Assembly (NCBI GenBank): GCA_002353815.1
Contig: DEKK01000012.1
Span: forward strand, 1-64,000
Source of the DNA: Bifidobacteriaceae bacterium UBA2724
Lineage (GTDB): Bacteria > Actinomycetota > Actinomycetes > Actinomycetales > Bifidobacteriaceae
DNA: 64,000 nt
Reading direction: 5' to 3'
Both the position numbers and the translations under genes were made by a program. Under the pieces are notes generated by a model. It worked only from the letters and a program-made list of their open reading frames with translations, ran no database searches and was not told where the DNA came from. Numbering within the stretch: position 1 is the first letter of the stretch; every line of letters begins with the position of its first letter. Shown here one piece after another: positions 46,136 to 55,085 of the stretch.

Positions 46136-47950
46136 ATGAGCGAGAAGAACAACGACGAGAACATAGGGAAACCAAGCGAATCCAAGAATTCCACCGGGCA
46201 CAGCGGCGAGACGGGGCATTCCGATTTCGCCGAACGCGCCCGGGAAGGCGCACGGAAGAAAGCCACCGAGACCAAGGCGGATTTCGAACACCACATGCGC
46301 CATGAGCAGCTCATCGAAAACAGCGAGATCGGACGCCTCCGCTGGCGCTTCATCCGCATCGCCACCATCGCGATCTTCGTCATCCTCGTGTTCCTCATCG
46401 CCATCATCAACGGCTCCATGGGCATCGTCATCTCGATAGCACGGGACCACAACCTCTCGCGCATCGCAGGCGAACAGGCCGCCAGCTACATGAGCGACAG
46501 CAGTCAGACCAATTCGCTGACCGAGCAGCTCATCCCCGACGTCAGCATCGGTTCGATCGATTACTACGTCATCACCCTCCGCCAGGACGGCACTGTGCTC
46601 AGCAGCAACTCGCACACACTGTCGGACCTCACCGCGCAGGAAGAGAACGACCTAGTCGAGGAGCTCATGGAGCGCAACCCCACGCTGCAGCCCGACAGGA
46701 ACGTCGAATTCCGCTATGGGAATTCCTACTACGCCGCGCGCGTGGTCGACAAGCAGATGCAGGCGAAGGCACGCGCCGAGGCGTCCGCATCGATGGCGTC
46801 GGAATCCGCCAAGGCGGCGGCGTCCGCATCCGCCACGGCATCCGAAAGCGGAATGGTGTCGCAATCGTCCGGCAGCAGCGACGGCACATCGTCTTCGGAA
46901 TCCACAGAAGAATCATCCCCCGACCCCACGCCGGCCCCGTCATCCGAATCCACCGATGCCGGCGCGGCCGACGAAAGCTCCGCGTCATCCGGCGGCACGT
47001 CAACCGGGATGTCATCCGATTCCGATGCGTCGAACCGAAACGCCTCGGCATCCCCGTCAAGCGGATCCGCGGCTACCAAACTCAGCGCTTACAATGCCGA
47101 CGGGTCAGCGACCACAACCACCGATCCCGACCAGATCGACGTCATCTTCCTCGATTACACGGAGATCCACGGCTGGCAGACGCAGCTGCTCAACATGTCG
47201 GTCGTGATAGCCATCCTCTCGCTGCTCATCTTCTGCCTCGTCGTGATCAGCCTGTCGCGCAGGGCCATCGAACCCACCATCCAGGCCACCGAGAACCAGA
47301 AGCGCTTCATCACGAACGCCTCGCACGAGCTCAAGACGCCAGTGGCGATCATCTCCGCCGACGCGGAGGTGCTCGAGGCGGTGAACGGCGAGAACGAATG
47401 GACCAGCAGCATCATCAACCAGTCCAAGCGCCTCAACGAACTCATCAGCGCACTCGTGCAGCTCACCAAGGCCAGCGAGGGCGAGAAATTCGAGCTCACC
47501 AGCGTCGACATGACGTCGGTCGCGCAGGACATCGCGCAATCCTTCCGCCCCGTCATCGAGCAACAGGGCAAAACGCTCACGACAGACATCGCCCAAGGCG
47601 TCTGTGCGAAGGCCGAACCGAAGGCGATTTCCGAGGTCACCAACATCCTGCTCGACAATTCCGCGAAGTATTGCGACGACGGCGGCATGATCAGGGTTTC
47701 GCTCGCCCAGCATCCGGGCGTGCGCGGAACCGTCAGCCTGACGGTGTCGAACGACTACGCCGATGGCGCCTCCCAGGATTACACGAAGTTCTTCGAACGT
47801 TTCTACCGCGCCGACGAATCACACAACTCCAGCAAGGAGGGGTTCGGCATCGGCCTGGCCATGGCCAAGGAGCTCGTGACGCGCATGGACGGCACCATGT
47901 CTGTCGGCTGGGAACACGGCCGCATCGCATTCACCGTGACTCTTCACTGA
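46136..47950 (+). CDS. Sensor histidine kinase
   Basis: This 604-residue kinase has a charged cytoplasmic N-terminus, a first transmembrane helix at about residues 76-100, an extracytoplasmic domain of about 250 residues, a second helix near 350-375, then HisKA with FITNASHELKTPVAII (H397) and HATPase_c with NILLDNSAKY and GFGIGLAMAKEL. The outer domain contains a stretch of about 100 residues made almost entirely of Ala, Ser, Glu, Asp and Gly, much like a surface-exposed linker and unusual for a sensor. No strong ribosome site precedes ATG 46136 or the earlier in-frame ATG 46085, so the start is uncertain. It is cognate to the regulator upstream. Confidence 0.88.
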   Translation: MSEKNNDENIGKPSESKNSTGHSGETGHSDFAERAREGARKKATETKADFEHHMRHEQLIENSEIGRLRWRFIRIATIAIFVILVFLIAIINGSMGIVISIARDHNLSRIAGEQAASYMSDSSQTNSLTEQLIPDVSIGSIDYYVITLRQDGTVLSSNSHTLSDLTAQEENDLVEELMERNPTLQPDRNVEFRYGNSYYAARVVDKQMQAKARAEASASMASESAKAAASASATASESGMVSQSSGSSDGTSSSESTEESSPDPTPAPSSESTDAGAADESSASSGGTSTGMSSDSDASNRNASASPSSGSAATKLSAYNADGSATTTTDPDQIDVIFLDYTEIHGWQTQLLNMSVVIAILSLLIFCLVVISLSRRAIEPTIQATENQKRFITNASHELKTPVAIISADAEVLEAVNGENEWTSSIINQSKRLNELISALVQLTKASEGEKFELTSVDMTSVAQDIAQSFRPVIEQQGKTLTTDIAQGVCAKAEPKAISEVTNILLDNSAKYCDDGGMIRVSLAQHPGVRGTVSLTVSNDYADGASQDYTKFFERFYRADESHNSSKEGFGIGLAMAKELVTRMDGTMSVGWEHGRIAFTVTLH

Positions 47951-47990
47951 GGCCCCGACGGACACGGGGCACCCTGCAAGGGGTGCCTTG

Positions 47991-48030
47991 CCCCATGCGC
48001 CGTGCGCCGTCCCCATGCGCCGTGCGTCGC
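47991..48030. repeat. Two 20-bp tandem repeats upstream of the DUF2974 gene
   Basis: CCCCATGCGCCGTGCG recurs at 47991 and 48011 with a 20-bp period. A 7-bp GGCACCC/GGGTGCC hairpin at 47968-47987 just before it may end kinase transcription, though it lacks a T-run. Confidence 0.6.
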
Positions 48031-48061
48031 GGCCCCCATGCCCTGCACCTAGACTGGTGGC

Positions 48062-49339
48062 ATGGGAAATCTCACCGATTACGTGAGGGCGCGCGGACGA
48101 CAGGGCTTCGACGAAGCGCCTTTCAATGACCTCGACAGCATCGTGCTGTGCGAAATGTCATACATCGATTTCGCCCGCGTCTACCCCGCTCCACGACCCG
48201 GCGCGCCGAACGACGACGATGCCATTCCCACCGTCCGCGCGCTAATCGACGCGCTCCGGCGCGCCAAGGACCTGCGGCTGCTCACCCTCGACGGCGGCGC
48301 GTCGCGCACCAGCACGTCATTCATCAAGGCAGTCGCCGCAAGCCGGCGTTTCGGCACGCTCCATCTCGATGCATTCGCCCAGATCACGGACCGGACGAGG
48401 CAGACCCAGTTCTCGGCATGCCTGTTCCGCATCGCCCCGTCGCTACATTTTCTCGCCTACCGCGGCACGGACGATTCGATCATCGGATGGAAAGAGGATT
48501 TCGCAATCAGCTTCACGCACACGCCGGCGCAGACGATCGGCTGCGAGTGGGCGCACGAACAGATCGCTCATTACGGCGGTGACTTCATCGTCGGCGGACA
48601 TTCGAAGGGCGGCAACCTCGCGCTGTACACCGCGCTGAATCTGGACGACGGGGATTTCGGGCATCTGCGCCACGTTTATGTGCTCGATGGACCGGGGCTG
48701 TGCGACGAGGTCTTCGAGGCCACGCAACGCCGGCCCATGGCGTCAATCAACGGCATGACGACGCGTTTCATCCCCACGTTCTGCGTCATCGGCGGATTGT
48801 TCGAGCCGCGCATCACCGACACCCGCATCTTCGCGAGCTCGGCGACGGGAACCTACCAACATGACTTGCTCAGCTGGAAATTCAACGGCGCGCACCCGCA
48901 TTACAAAAACGCGCGGAATCCCATGAGCCTGTGGATCAACATGACCCTGGCCACGTGGCTCGACGGCGTGTCGGTGAAGGAACGGCGCGAGTTCACCGAC
49001 AACCTCTTCGATGCGCTGCAGGCCAACGGGGCGACCTCGATGAGCGGCATCGCGGATGGGAACGGCTCCGGTCTGCAGAACATCCTCGCCGTGCTGGCGC
49101 AGCTCACGCCGGACACCATCGACACAGCCCTGTCGCTGCCCCAATCCGCCGTGCGTACGACGAAAGACACGCTTGCCGGGCTCGGCTCCGAAGCACAAAG
49201 CCAGTTCGCGACATGGATCGCCGATGTGAAGAAGAAGGCCGGGCGCGAGCGCACAACCGACGGCCCGGATTCCGCGGGAACCGCCGAAACAGCACACAAC
49301 GATGGAGACGGAGGCGACGACGGCGCTGGCGACGCCTGA
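48062..49339 (+). CDS. DUF2974 (Mbeg1-like) alpha/beta-hydrolase
   Basis: This 425-residue protein has the DUF2974 layout: an N-terminal LDSIVLCEMSYIDF segment, then FLAYRGTDDSIIGWKEDF and the nucleophile elbow GGHSKGGNLALY with the serine near residue 180. It is a predicted lipase- or esterase-like hydrolase; the substrate is unknown. The C-terminal 90 residues are amphipathic and then Asp/Gly-rich. TAGACT at 48050-48055 ends six bases before ATG 48062 with no ribosome site, so it is probably leaderless. Confidence 0.83.
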   Translation: MGNLTDYVRARGRQGFDEAPFNDLDSIVLCEMSYIDFARVYPAPRPGAPNDDDAIPTVRALIDALRRAKDLRLLTLDGGASRTSTSFIKAVAASRRFGTLHLDAFAQITDRTRQTQFSACLFRIAPSLHFLAYRGTDDSIIGWKEDFAISFTHTPAQTIGCEWAHEQIAHYGGDFIVGGHSKGGNLALYTALNLDDGDFGHLRHVYVLDGPGLCDEVFEATQRRPMASINGMTTRFIPTFCVIGGLFEPRITDTRIFASSATGTYQHDLLSWKFNGAHPHYKNARNPMSLWINMTLATWLDGVSVKERREFTDNLFDALQANGATSMSGIADGNGSGLQNILAVLAQLTPDTIDTALSLPQSAVRTTKDTLAGLGSEAQSQFATWIADVKKKAGRERTTDGPDSAGTAETAHNDGDGGDDGAGDA

Positions 49340-49506
49340 GCAGGGGGCGTCACAGGTTCTGTCACGGTCCCCCTCATCCCTTGCTTTCCCCACCCGATAT
49401 GCCGACACGACGTTCCTCATTGCCCGTTAGTGCCGTGCGAAAGAATAAAATGGTGCTAGCTCCGGCAATGCAGCCGGGAACCATGAACCTCCTGGAGGAC
49501 AGCACA

Positions 49507-51183
49507 GTGCCAGTAATCAGTGTTTTCATCGCAAGCCCCGAAGGCGGCAACGGCCGCAATGTCGTCGCCAACGGCGTCGTTGCAGCCCTGGCCACCAAGT
49601 ACAAGACTCAGGTGTATCGCCCGTCCGCCGACCAAGGCGAGACCTTCACCGCGACATTGCTTCACACCGCGGGCTCGTCGATCTCGGTGCAGCAGGCCAC
49701 CGCCACCACGACGGCGGCGGTCCGCGCTGACCAGACCATGGCACGCGGCGACGTGGCACGCGGATACCACACGTTCTGCGACGCGACCCAGCCCGAGGCC
49801 TGCGTGCTCGTGGGACACGACGCCTCGCCCATCGGCGACCCGGAAGCCTCCCTCATGGACGCCCGCTTCGCAGCAGACACCCAGTCCATCGTGTTCCTGG
49901 CCGTCTGCACCCTTCACCGCACCAGCGTGGAGCTACGTGCCACGGTGAAAGCCAACCTGTCCATGTTCGAACGCTGCGGCGTCACCCTCGCCGGCGTCTT
50001 CGTCACCGGGTGCAAGCCCAGCAAATCCGCCGAATCCGAAGACGCCCTCGATGACCTGGGAGTCCCCGTGTGGACCATGCCGCCCATCGGATGCACCACC
50101 GAGCAGGAAGCCGCCGACTCGCTGCCGACGTTCCGCGACAACGCGCCGACGGGCGAGATCCTGGATGCATGCGAGAAGAAACGCCACCTGCCCGTCACCC
50201 CGTTCTTCTTCCAGAACGACCTCATCGCCCGCGCCCGCGTGTCGCACAAGACCATCGTGGTCCCCGAAAGCCTCGAACCCCGCATGCTGCGCGCCGCCGA
50301 CTACCTGCTCGAGCGCGACGTTGTCGACATCCTCTTCGTGGGCGACCGCGACGAAGTGCTCAAGGCCGGCGACGACCTGGGCCTCGAGCATCTGCCGATG
50401 GCGAAGTTCAACGCCATCGACGACGAACGCGTGCTCGAACCCATGGTGAGCGAGCTCGTCACCCTGCGCGCCAAGAAGGGCATGACGCCCGACAAGGCAC
50501 GCGAAGTGCTCAAGGACCCCACGTATTTCGGCACCATGCTCGTGCAGCTCAATCTTGCGGACGGTCTGGTCTCCGGATCCATCAACTCCACCGCCAGCAC
50601 CGTGCGACCGGCGCTGCAGGTCATAAAGACGAAGCCTGGCACCTCCATGGTCTCCGGCGCGTTCCTCATGTGCCTGCCCACGCATGTCGCGGTGTTCGCC
50701 GATTGCGCAATCACCCCCAACCCCACCGCCGAACAGCTCGCCGACATCGCCATCCAGTCGGCCGGCACCGCGTCGGCATTCGGCATCGACCCCCGCGTGG
50801 GCATGCTGTCGTACTCCACCCTGGGGTCGGGCAAGGGCCCTGACGTTGATCTGGTCGAGGAAGCAACGCGCATCGCCCATGAGAAGGCCCCGGACCTCAA
50901 GCTCGTCGGCCCCATCCAGTTCGATGCGGCCTGGTCGCCGACGGTCGCCGCCGCCAAGGCGCCCGGCAACGAGGTCGCCGGCCATGTCAACGTGTTCGTG
51001 TTTCCCAACCTTTCCGCGGGCAACATCGGATACAAGGCCGTTCAGCGTTCGTCGGGCGCGGTGGCCATCGGCCCGGTGCTGCAAGGTCTGCGCAAGCCGG
51101 TCAACGACCTGTCGCGCGGCGCGACCGTGCCCGACATCATCAACACGATCGCCCTGACCGCCGTCATCGCACAGGACGACTGA
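49507..51183 (+). CDS. pta: Phosphate acetyltransferase
   Basis: This 558-residue Pta has the long actinobacterial form: an N-terminal P-loop-like/DRTGG region beginning VPVISVFIASPEGGNGRNVVANGV, then the phosphotransacetylase catalytic domain from about residue 235 (KKRHLPVTPFFFQNDLIARA) with SGSINSTASTVRPALQVIKT and FPNLSAGNIGYKAVQR. It interconverts acetyl-CoA and acetyl-phosphate, linking the bifid shunt to acetate. GTG 49507 has GGAGG eight bases upstream; an in-frame ATG at 49483 would add MNLLEDST and is a possible alternative. A TAAAAT box lies at 49446-49451. Confidence 0.94.
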   Translation: MPVISVFIASPEGGNGRNVVANGVVAALATKYKTQVYRPSADQGETFTATLLHTAGSSISVQQATATTTAAVRADQTMARGDVARGYHTFCDATQPEACVLVGHDASPIGDPEASLMDARFAADTQSIVFLAVCTLHRTSVELRATVKANLSMFERCGVTLAGVFVTGCKPSKSAESEDALDDLGVPVWTMPPIGCTTEQEAADSLPTFRDNAPTGEILDACEKKRHLPVTPFFFQNDLIARARVSHKTIVVPESLEPRMLRAADYLLERDVVDILFVGDRDEVLKAGDDLGLEHLPMAKFNAIDDERVLEPMVSELVTLRAKKGMTPDKAREVLKDPTYFGTMLVQLNLADGLVSGSINSTASTVRPALQVIKTKPGTSMVSGAFLMCLPTHVAVFADCAITPNPTAEQLADIAIQSAGTASAFGIDPRVGMLSYSTLGSGKGPDVDLVEEATRIAHEKAPDLKLVGPIQFDAAWSPTVAAAKAPGNEVAGHVNVFVFPNLSAGNIGYKAVQRSSGAVAIGPVLQGLRKPVNDLSRGATVPDIINTIALTAVIAQDD

Positions 51184-51247
51184 CCCCATCGGGGACGCGT
51201 CCTCGCGACGCCCTCCCCCGTGCGCCATGTCGCGCGCCACACCCGTC

Positions 51248-51275
51248 ACAGCCCCGGCGCCTGCACCGGGGCTGT
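51248..51275 (+). terminator. Hairpin between pta and ackA
   Basis: ACAGCCCCGG and CCGGGGCTGT (51248-51257, 51266-51275) form a perfect 10-bp stem with an 8-nt loop but no T-run. It may be a partial terminator or an RNA-processing site that sets unequal pta and ackA levels. Confidence 0.55.
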
Positions 51276-51344
51276 ACCATGCCGCGAGTAATCTGGCTCG
51301 TGGAAAGAAGTATTTCCGACAAAATCTGATGGAGGAATTCCACA

Positions 51345-52574
51345 ATGGCGAAAACCGCTCTTGTCATCAACTCGGGCTCCAGCTCGATCAAGTACCAGCT
51401 CGTTGACCTCGATTCCAAGGAAGGCATCGTCTCCGGCCTCGTCGAGAAGATCGGCGAGCAGGGCAACGGCCACTATGTGTACAAGTACAACGGCGAGAAG
51501 CATGAGCTCGAAGAGCCGATCCCGGACCATGAGACCGGCCTCAAGCGCGTCCTCGGCTTCTTCAACGAGTTCGGCCCGGATCTCAAGAACGCCGGCATCG
51601 TCGCCGTCGGCCACCGCGTGGTCCAGGGCGGCTCCGTGTTCCCGAAGCCCGCTTTCGTGAACGCCAAGACCATTCAGCAGGTCAAGGACCTCGCCGTCCT
51701 CGCCCCGCTGCACAACGGCCCCGAGGCCATCGGCGCCGAAGTCATGGTCAAGCTGCTCCCCGATGTGCCGCAGGCTTTCGTGTTCGACAGCTCCTACTTC
51801 TTCCAGCTCCCGGCCGAAGCCAGCACCTACGCCCTCAACAAGGACGTCGCCGAGAAGTACCACATCCGCCGTTACGGCGCCCACGGCACCTCCCACGAAT
51901 ACGTGGGAGGCCTCGTGCCGCAGCTCATCGGCAAGCCCGCCGAGGGTCTCAAGCAGATCGTGCTGCACGTGGGCAACGGCGCCTCCGCCTCCGCCCAGAT
52001 CTCCGGCAAGCCGATCGACACCTCCATGGGCCTGACCCCGCTCGAGGGCCTCGTCATGGGCGGCCGCACGGGCGACATCGACCCGGCCGCGGTGTTCCAC
52101 CTCATCCGCAACGCCCATATGGACGTCGACCAGCTCGACGAGCTGTTCAACAAGAAGTCCGGCCTCGCCGGCATGTGCGGCCACTCCGATATGCGCGAGG
52201 TCCACGCACTCGTGGCCGAGGGCGACAAGGACGCCAAGCTCGCTCTTGACGTGTACGTGCACCGCATCATCAAGTACATCGGCGACTTCACTGCCCAGAT
52301 GGGCGGCGTGGACGCCATCACCTTCACCGCTGGCGTGGGCGAGAACGACGACATCGTGCGCAAGATGGTGTGCGACCGCCTGGCCCCGTTCGGCGTGAAG
52401 ATCGATGAGGAGAAGAACGCGACCCGCTCCAAGGATCCGCGCATCATCTCCACCCCGGATTCCTCCGTGTTCGTCTGCGTGATCCCGACGAACGAAGAGC
52501 TCGCCATCGCGCAGAAGGTCACCGCCCTGGCCGAGGCCGGCGTTGACTCCTACGGCAACAAGGTCGGCGCGTAA
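51345..52574 (+). CDS. ackA: Acetate kinase
   Basis: This 409-residue kinase opens VINSGSSSIKYQLVD and has GHRVVQGG, VFDSSYFFQLP, YGAHGTSHEYV and GVGENDDIVR, all classic AckA motifs. It makes ATP and acetate from acetyl-phosphate, the energy-yielding end of the bifid shunt started by the xfp product. GGAGGAATT precedes ATG 51345 and codon use is highly biased. It follows pta by 161 bp. Confidence 0.97.
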   Translation: MAKTALVINSGSSSIKYQLVDLDSKEGIVSGLVEKIGEQGNGHYVYKYNGEKHELEEPIPDHETGLKRVLGFFNEFGPDLKNAGIVAVGHRVVQGGSVFPKPAFVNAKTIQQVKDLAVLAPLHNGPEAIGAEVMVKLLPDVPQAFVFDSSYFFQLPAEASTYALNKDVAEKYHIRRYGAHGTSHEYVGGLVPQLIGKPAEGLKQIVLHVGNGASASAQISGKPIDTSMGLTPLEGLVMGGRTGDIDPAAVFHLIRNAHMDVDQLDELFNKKSGLAGMCGHSDMREVHALVAEGDKDAKLALDVYVHRIIKYIGDFTAQMGGVDAITFTAGVGENDDIVRKMVCDRLAPFGVKIDEEKNATRSKDPRIISTPDSSVFVCVIPTNEELAIAQKVTALAEAGVDSYGNKVGA

Positions 52575-52585
52575 GGCTGACACAG

Positions 52586-52617
52586 AAAAGGCCGGTCCTT
52601 CACGGGCCGGCCTTTTT
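52586..52617. terminator. Bidirectional terminator between ackA and hisN
   Basis: AAAAGGCCGG and CCGGCCTTTT (52586-52595, 52607-52616), extended by TCC/GGG, close a 5-nt loop. A and T runs on both sides allow it to serve ackA (+) and hisN (-). Confidence 0.92.
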
Positions 52618-52694
52618 GTTTGTGACCAACGAAGGGCGTTTCCGGGGTGATTTTCCAAAAAACGGCCGAAACCGGGCTTCGTCGGCCACATGCC

Positions 52695-53522
52695 CTACCG
52701 CAGCGCCGCGAGGATCTCCTCATGCAGCAAGCCGTTCGTCGCCAGACCGCACCCGCCCCAGGGTCCAGGATTGCCGTCGAGGTCTGTGAACGTGCCGCCG
52801 GCCTCGGTCACGATCGGCACGAGTGCGCCCATGTCGTACAGGTCGAGCTCGGGTTCGGCGGCGGCGTCGACGGCGCCCTGTGCCACGAGCATGTACTGCC
52901 AGAAGTCACCGAATCCGCGCAGACGCCACATGGAGTCGGTCAGGTCGAGCAGCTGCTGGCGGTCGCCACGCTCCTTCCAGCCGGTCAGGCTCGACAGCGA
53001 CATCGACGCGTCCTCGATCTTCGCCACATGCGAAACGTGGATGCGCACCGCGTCGTCCACCCCGGCGCCCATGTATGCGCCGCCGCCCTTGACTGCGAAC
53101 CAGCGGTTGTGCAGCGCGGGCGCCGACACCACGCCTGCCACGATCTCGTCGCCCACCTGCAGGCCGATAAGCGTGGCCCACACGGGCACGCCGCGCACGT
53201 AGTTCTTCGTGCCGTCGATGGGATCGAGGATCCAGCGGCGGCCGGTGGATTCGGCCTTGCCCAGCTCCTCGCCGTACACCGCGTCGCCCGGGCAGCGCTC
53301 GGCGATGGTCTCGCGGATGGCGCGTTCCACGGCGCGGTCGGCGTCCGAGACCGGCGTGTTGTCGGGCTTGGATTCGACGTGCAGGTCGAGGGCGCCGAAG
53401 CGCGTGGCGCTGATGGCGTCGGCGCGGTCGGCCATGGCGAGCGCGTTCTCGAGGTCGGCGAACAGCGGGTTCGCGCTGAGCTCGGCGCGGTAGGAGCGGG
53501 TGTCATAGATGGTTGCGGTCAT
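52695..53522 (-). CDS. hisN: Inositol-monophosphatase-family phosphatase, likely histidinol-phosphatase
   Basis: This 275-residue Mg-dependent phosphatase has the metal-site motifs GEELGKAES, WILDPIDGTKNYVRG (DPIDGT) and DLYDMGALVPIVTEAGG. Sequence character and length fit the actinobacterial HisN type that dephosphorylates histidinol-phosphate; fructose-bisphosphate or inositol-phosphate activity is the alternative. ATG 53522 has AAAGAAG upstream. It follows aroA by 68 bp on the same strand, probably co-transcribed. Confidence 0.85.
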   Translation of the reverse strand: MTATIYDTRSYRAELSANPLFADLENALAMADRADAISATRFGALDLHVESKPDNTPVSDADRAVERAIRETIAERCPGDAVYGEELGKAESTGRRWILDPIDGTKNYVRGVPVWATLIGLQVGDEIVAGVVSAPALHNRWFAVKGGGAYMGAGVDDAVRIHVSHVAKIEDASMSLSSLTGWKERGDRQQLLDLTDSMWRLRGFGDFWQYMLVAQGAVDAAAEPELDLYDMGALVPIVTEAGGTFTDLDGNPGPWGGCGLATNGLLHEEILAALR

Positions 53523-53590
53523 GGGGTCTTCTTTCTGGATAGGGGGTATGGGTGCGGCCTTGCGGCGGCGGTGTTCGTCACCACCGCCGG

Positions 53591-54988
53591 TCAGTGCGCG
53601 GTTTGGGCGAGCATGGACGTCCACAGGCCGGGGAAATCGGGGATTGTCTTGCGCGTCGTCGCGACGTTCGTCACGCGCACGCCAGACACGACGAGGCCGA
53701 TCATGGCCGCGAAGGTGGCCATGCGGTGGTCGGCGTAGGTCTCCATCACCTCGCCGTGCAGGGTCTCGAACGGCACGGCGCCGATGTGCAGGCCGTCGTC
53801 GAGCTCCTCGGCCCGCCCTCCAATGCGCGTGATCTCCGTGACGAGCGCGGCGAGGCGGTTCGTCTCATGCCCACGCAGATGCGCGATGCCGTGAAGGTCG
53901 GTGTCGGACGACGCGAGGGCGGCGATGGCGGCCAGCGACGGCGCGATTTCGCCGGCGGCCGACAGGTCGAAAGTCCCCAGGCCGTGGATGGCGCCGCTGC
54001 GCACGCCCGTGCTGATGACGGTCATGATGCCGTCGTCACCGCGGCGCACCTCGGCGCCGAAATCGCGCAGATAGTCGGGCAGCAGGCCGCCCGGCTGCGT
54101 GGTGGTCGCCGGCCAGTTCGGCACGCGCACGGTGCCGCCAGCGATAAGCGCGGCGCCGAGGAACGGCGCGGCGTTCGACAGGTCGGGCTCGACGACCACG
54201 CGCTGGGGCAGCTGCACGTCGCCGGGCGTCACATGCCAGGTCACGGTGCCCTCGCCGCGCTCGCCCTGGGCCAGCGTGACGCCGATTCCGGAGGCCGCAA
54301 GGTCAGCCATCGTCATGCGGATGTGAGGCAGGCTCGGCAGATGCGCGCCGTCATGCGTGAGCGCCAGTGGCGCGTCAAGACGGGAGGCGGCGAGAAGGAG
54401 GCCGGAAATGAACTGCGAGGATCCCGAGGAATCAATCGTGATGTCGTGCGCGGCGGCGTCAACGGTCGGCGCGGCTGGCGGCGTCAGTGTGAACGGTAGG
54501 AATCCGGGCTCGCCCTCGTAATCGATGCGCGCGCCGAGCTGCTCCAGGCCGTCGAGAACGGGCTTCATGGGGCGCTGGTAGGCCTGCTCGTCACCATCGA
54601 AACGGACCGGCGCGTCGGCATACAGCGCAAGGCCCGGCACGAAGCGCATGACGGTTCCGGCGAGGCCGCAGTACACGGTCTGGCCGCCGCGGAAGCGTCC
54701 ACCGACCGGCGGCGTGACGCGCACCGTGGTGTCTTTCTCGGTGTCGACGTCGCAATCCACGCCCAGCGAGCGCAGCGCCCCCATCATGAGGTCGGTGTCG
54801 CGCGACCGCAGAAGGCCGACGAGCGTGACGGGACGGGAGCCGAGCGCCGCAAGGATGAGATAGCGGTTCGACAGCGATTTGCTGCCGGGAATCTCGACGG
54901 TGGTGTCCAGAGGCTTCGTCGCCAACGGCGCTGGCCAGGGATCGGGGTACGACGGCGCGGAAGGCGCGGCATTTTCAGGATTCGTCAT
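53591..54988 (-). CDS. aroA: 3-phosphoshikimate 1-carboxyvinyltransferase (EPSP synthase)
   Basis: This 465-residue EPSP synthase has PGSKSLSNRYLILAALG at the N-terminus, CGLAGTVMRFVPGLA, DSSGSSQFISGLLLAA and the C-terminal METYADHRMATFAAM with KTIPDFPGLW. It joins PEP to shikimate-3-phosphate in aromatic synthesis. A TACGAT box (minus strand 55001-54996) ends seven bases before ATG 54988, so the transcript is probably leaderless; earlier in-frame ATGs lie upstream of that box. It heads a unit with hisN. Confidence 0.93.
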   Translation of the reverse strand: MTNPENAAPSAPSYPDPWPAPLATKPLDTTVEIPGSKSLSNRYLILAALGSRPVTLVGLLRSRDTDLMMGALRSLGVDCDVDTEKDTTVRVTPPVGGRFRGGQTVYCGLAGTVMRFVPGLALYADAPVRFDGDEQAYQRPMKPVLDGLEQLGARIDYEGEPGFLPFTLTPPAAPTVDAAAHDITIDSSGSSQFISGLLLAASRLDAPLALTHDGAHLPSLPHIRMTMADLAASGIGVTLAQGERGEGTVTWHVTPGDVQLPQRVVVEPDLSNAAPFLGAALIAGGTVRVPNWPATTTQPGGLLPDYLRDFGAEVRRGDDGIMTVISTGVRSGAIHGLGTFDLSAAGEIAPSLAAIAALASSDTDLHGIAHLRGHETNRLAALVTEITRIGGRAEELDDGLHIGAVPFETLHGEVMETYADHRMATFAAMIGLVVSGVRVTNVATTRKTIPDFPGLWTSMLAQTAH

Positions 54989-55085
54989 GGTTTCCATCGT
55001 AGCGGCAAACAGTTCCTCCGTCCCCGCCATGTCCGCGCCGCGCCGCACGCCGCACCACACCGGCCGCACGCAGCGCTCTCGATGC

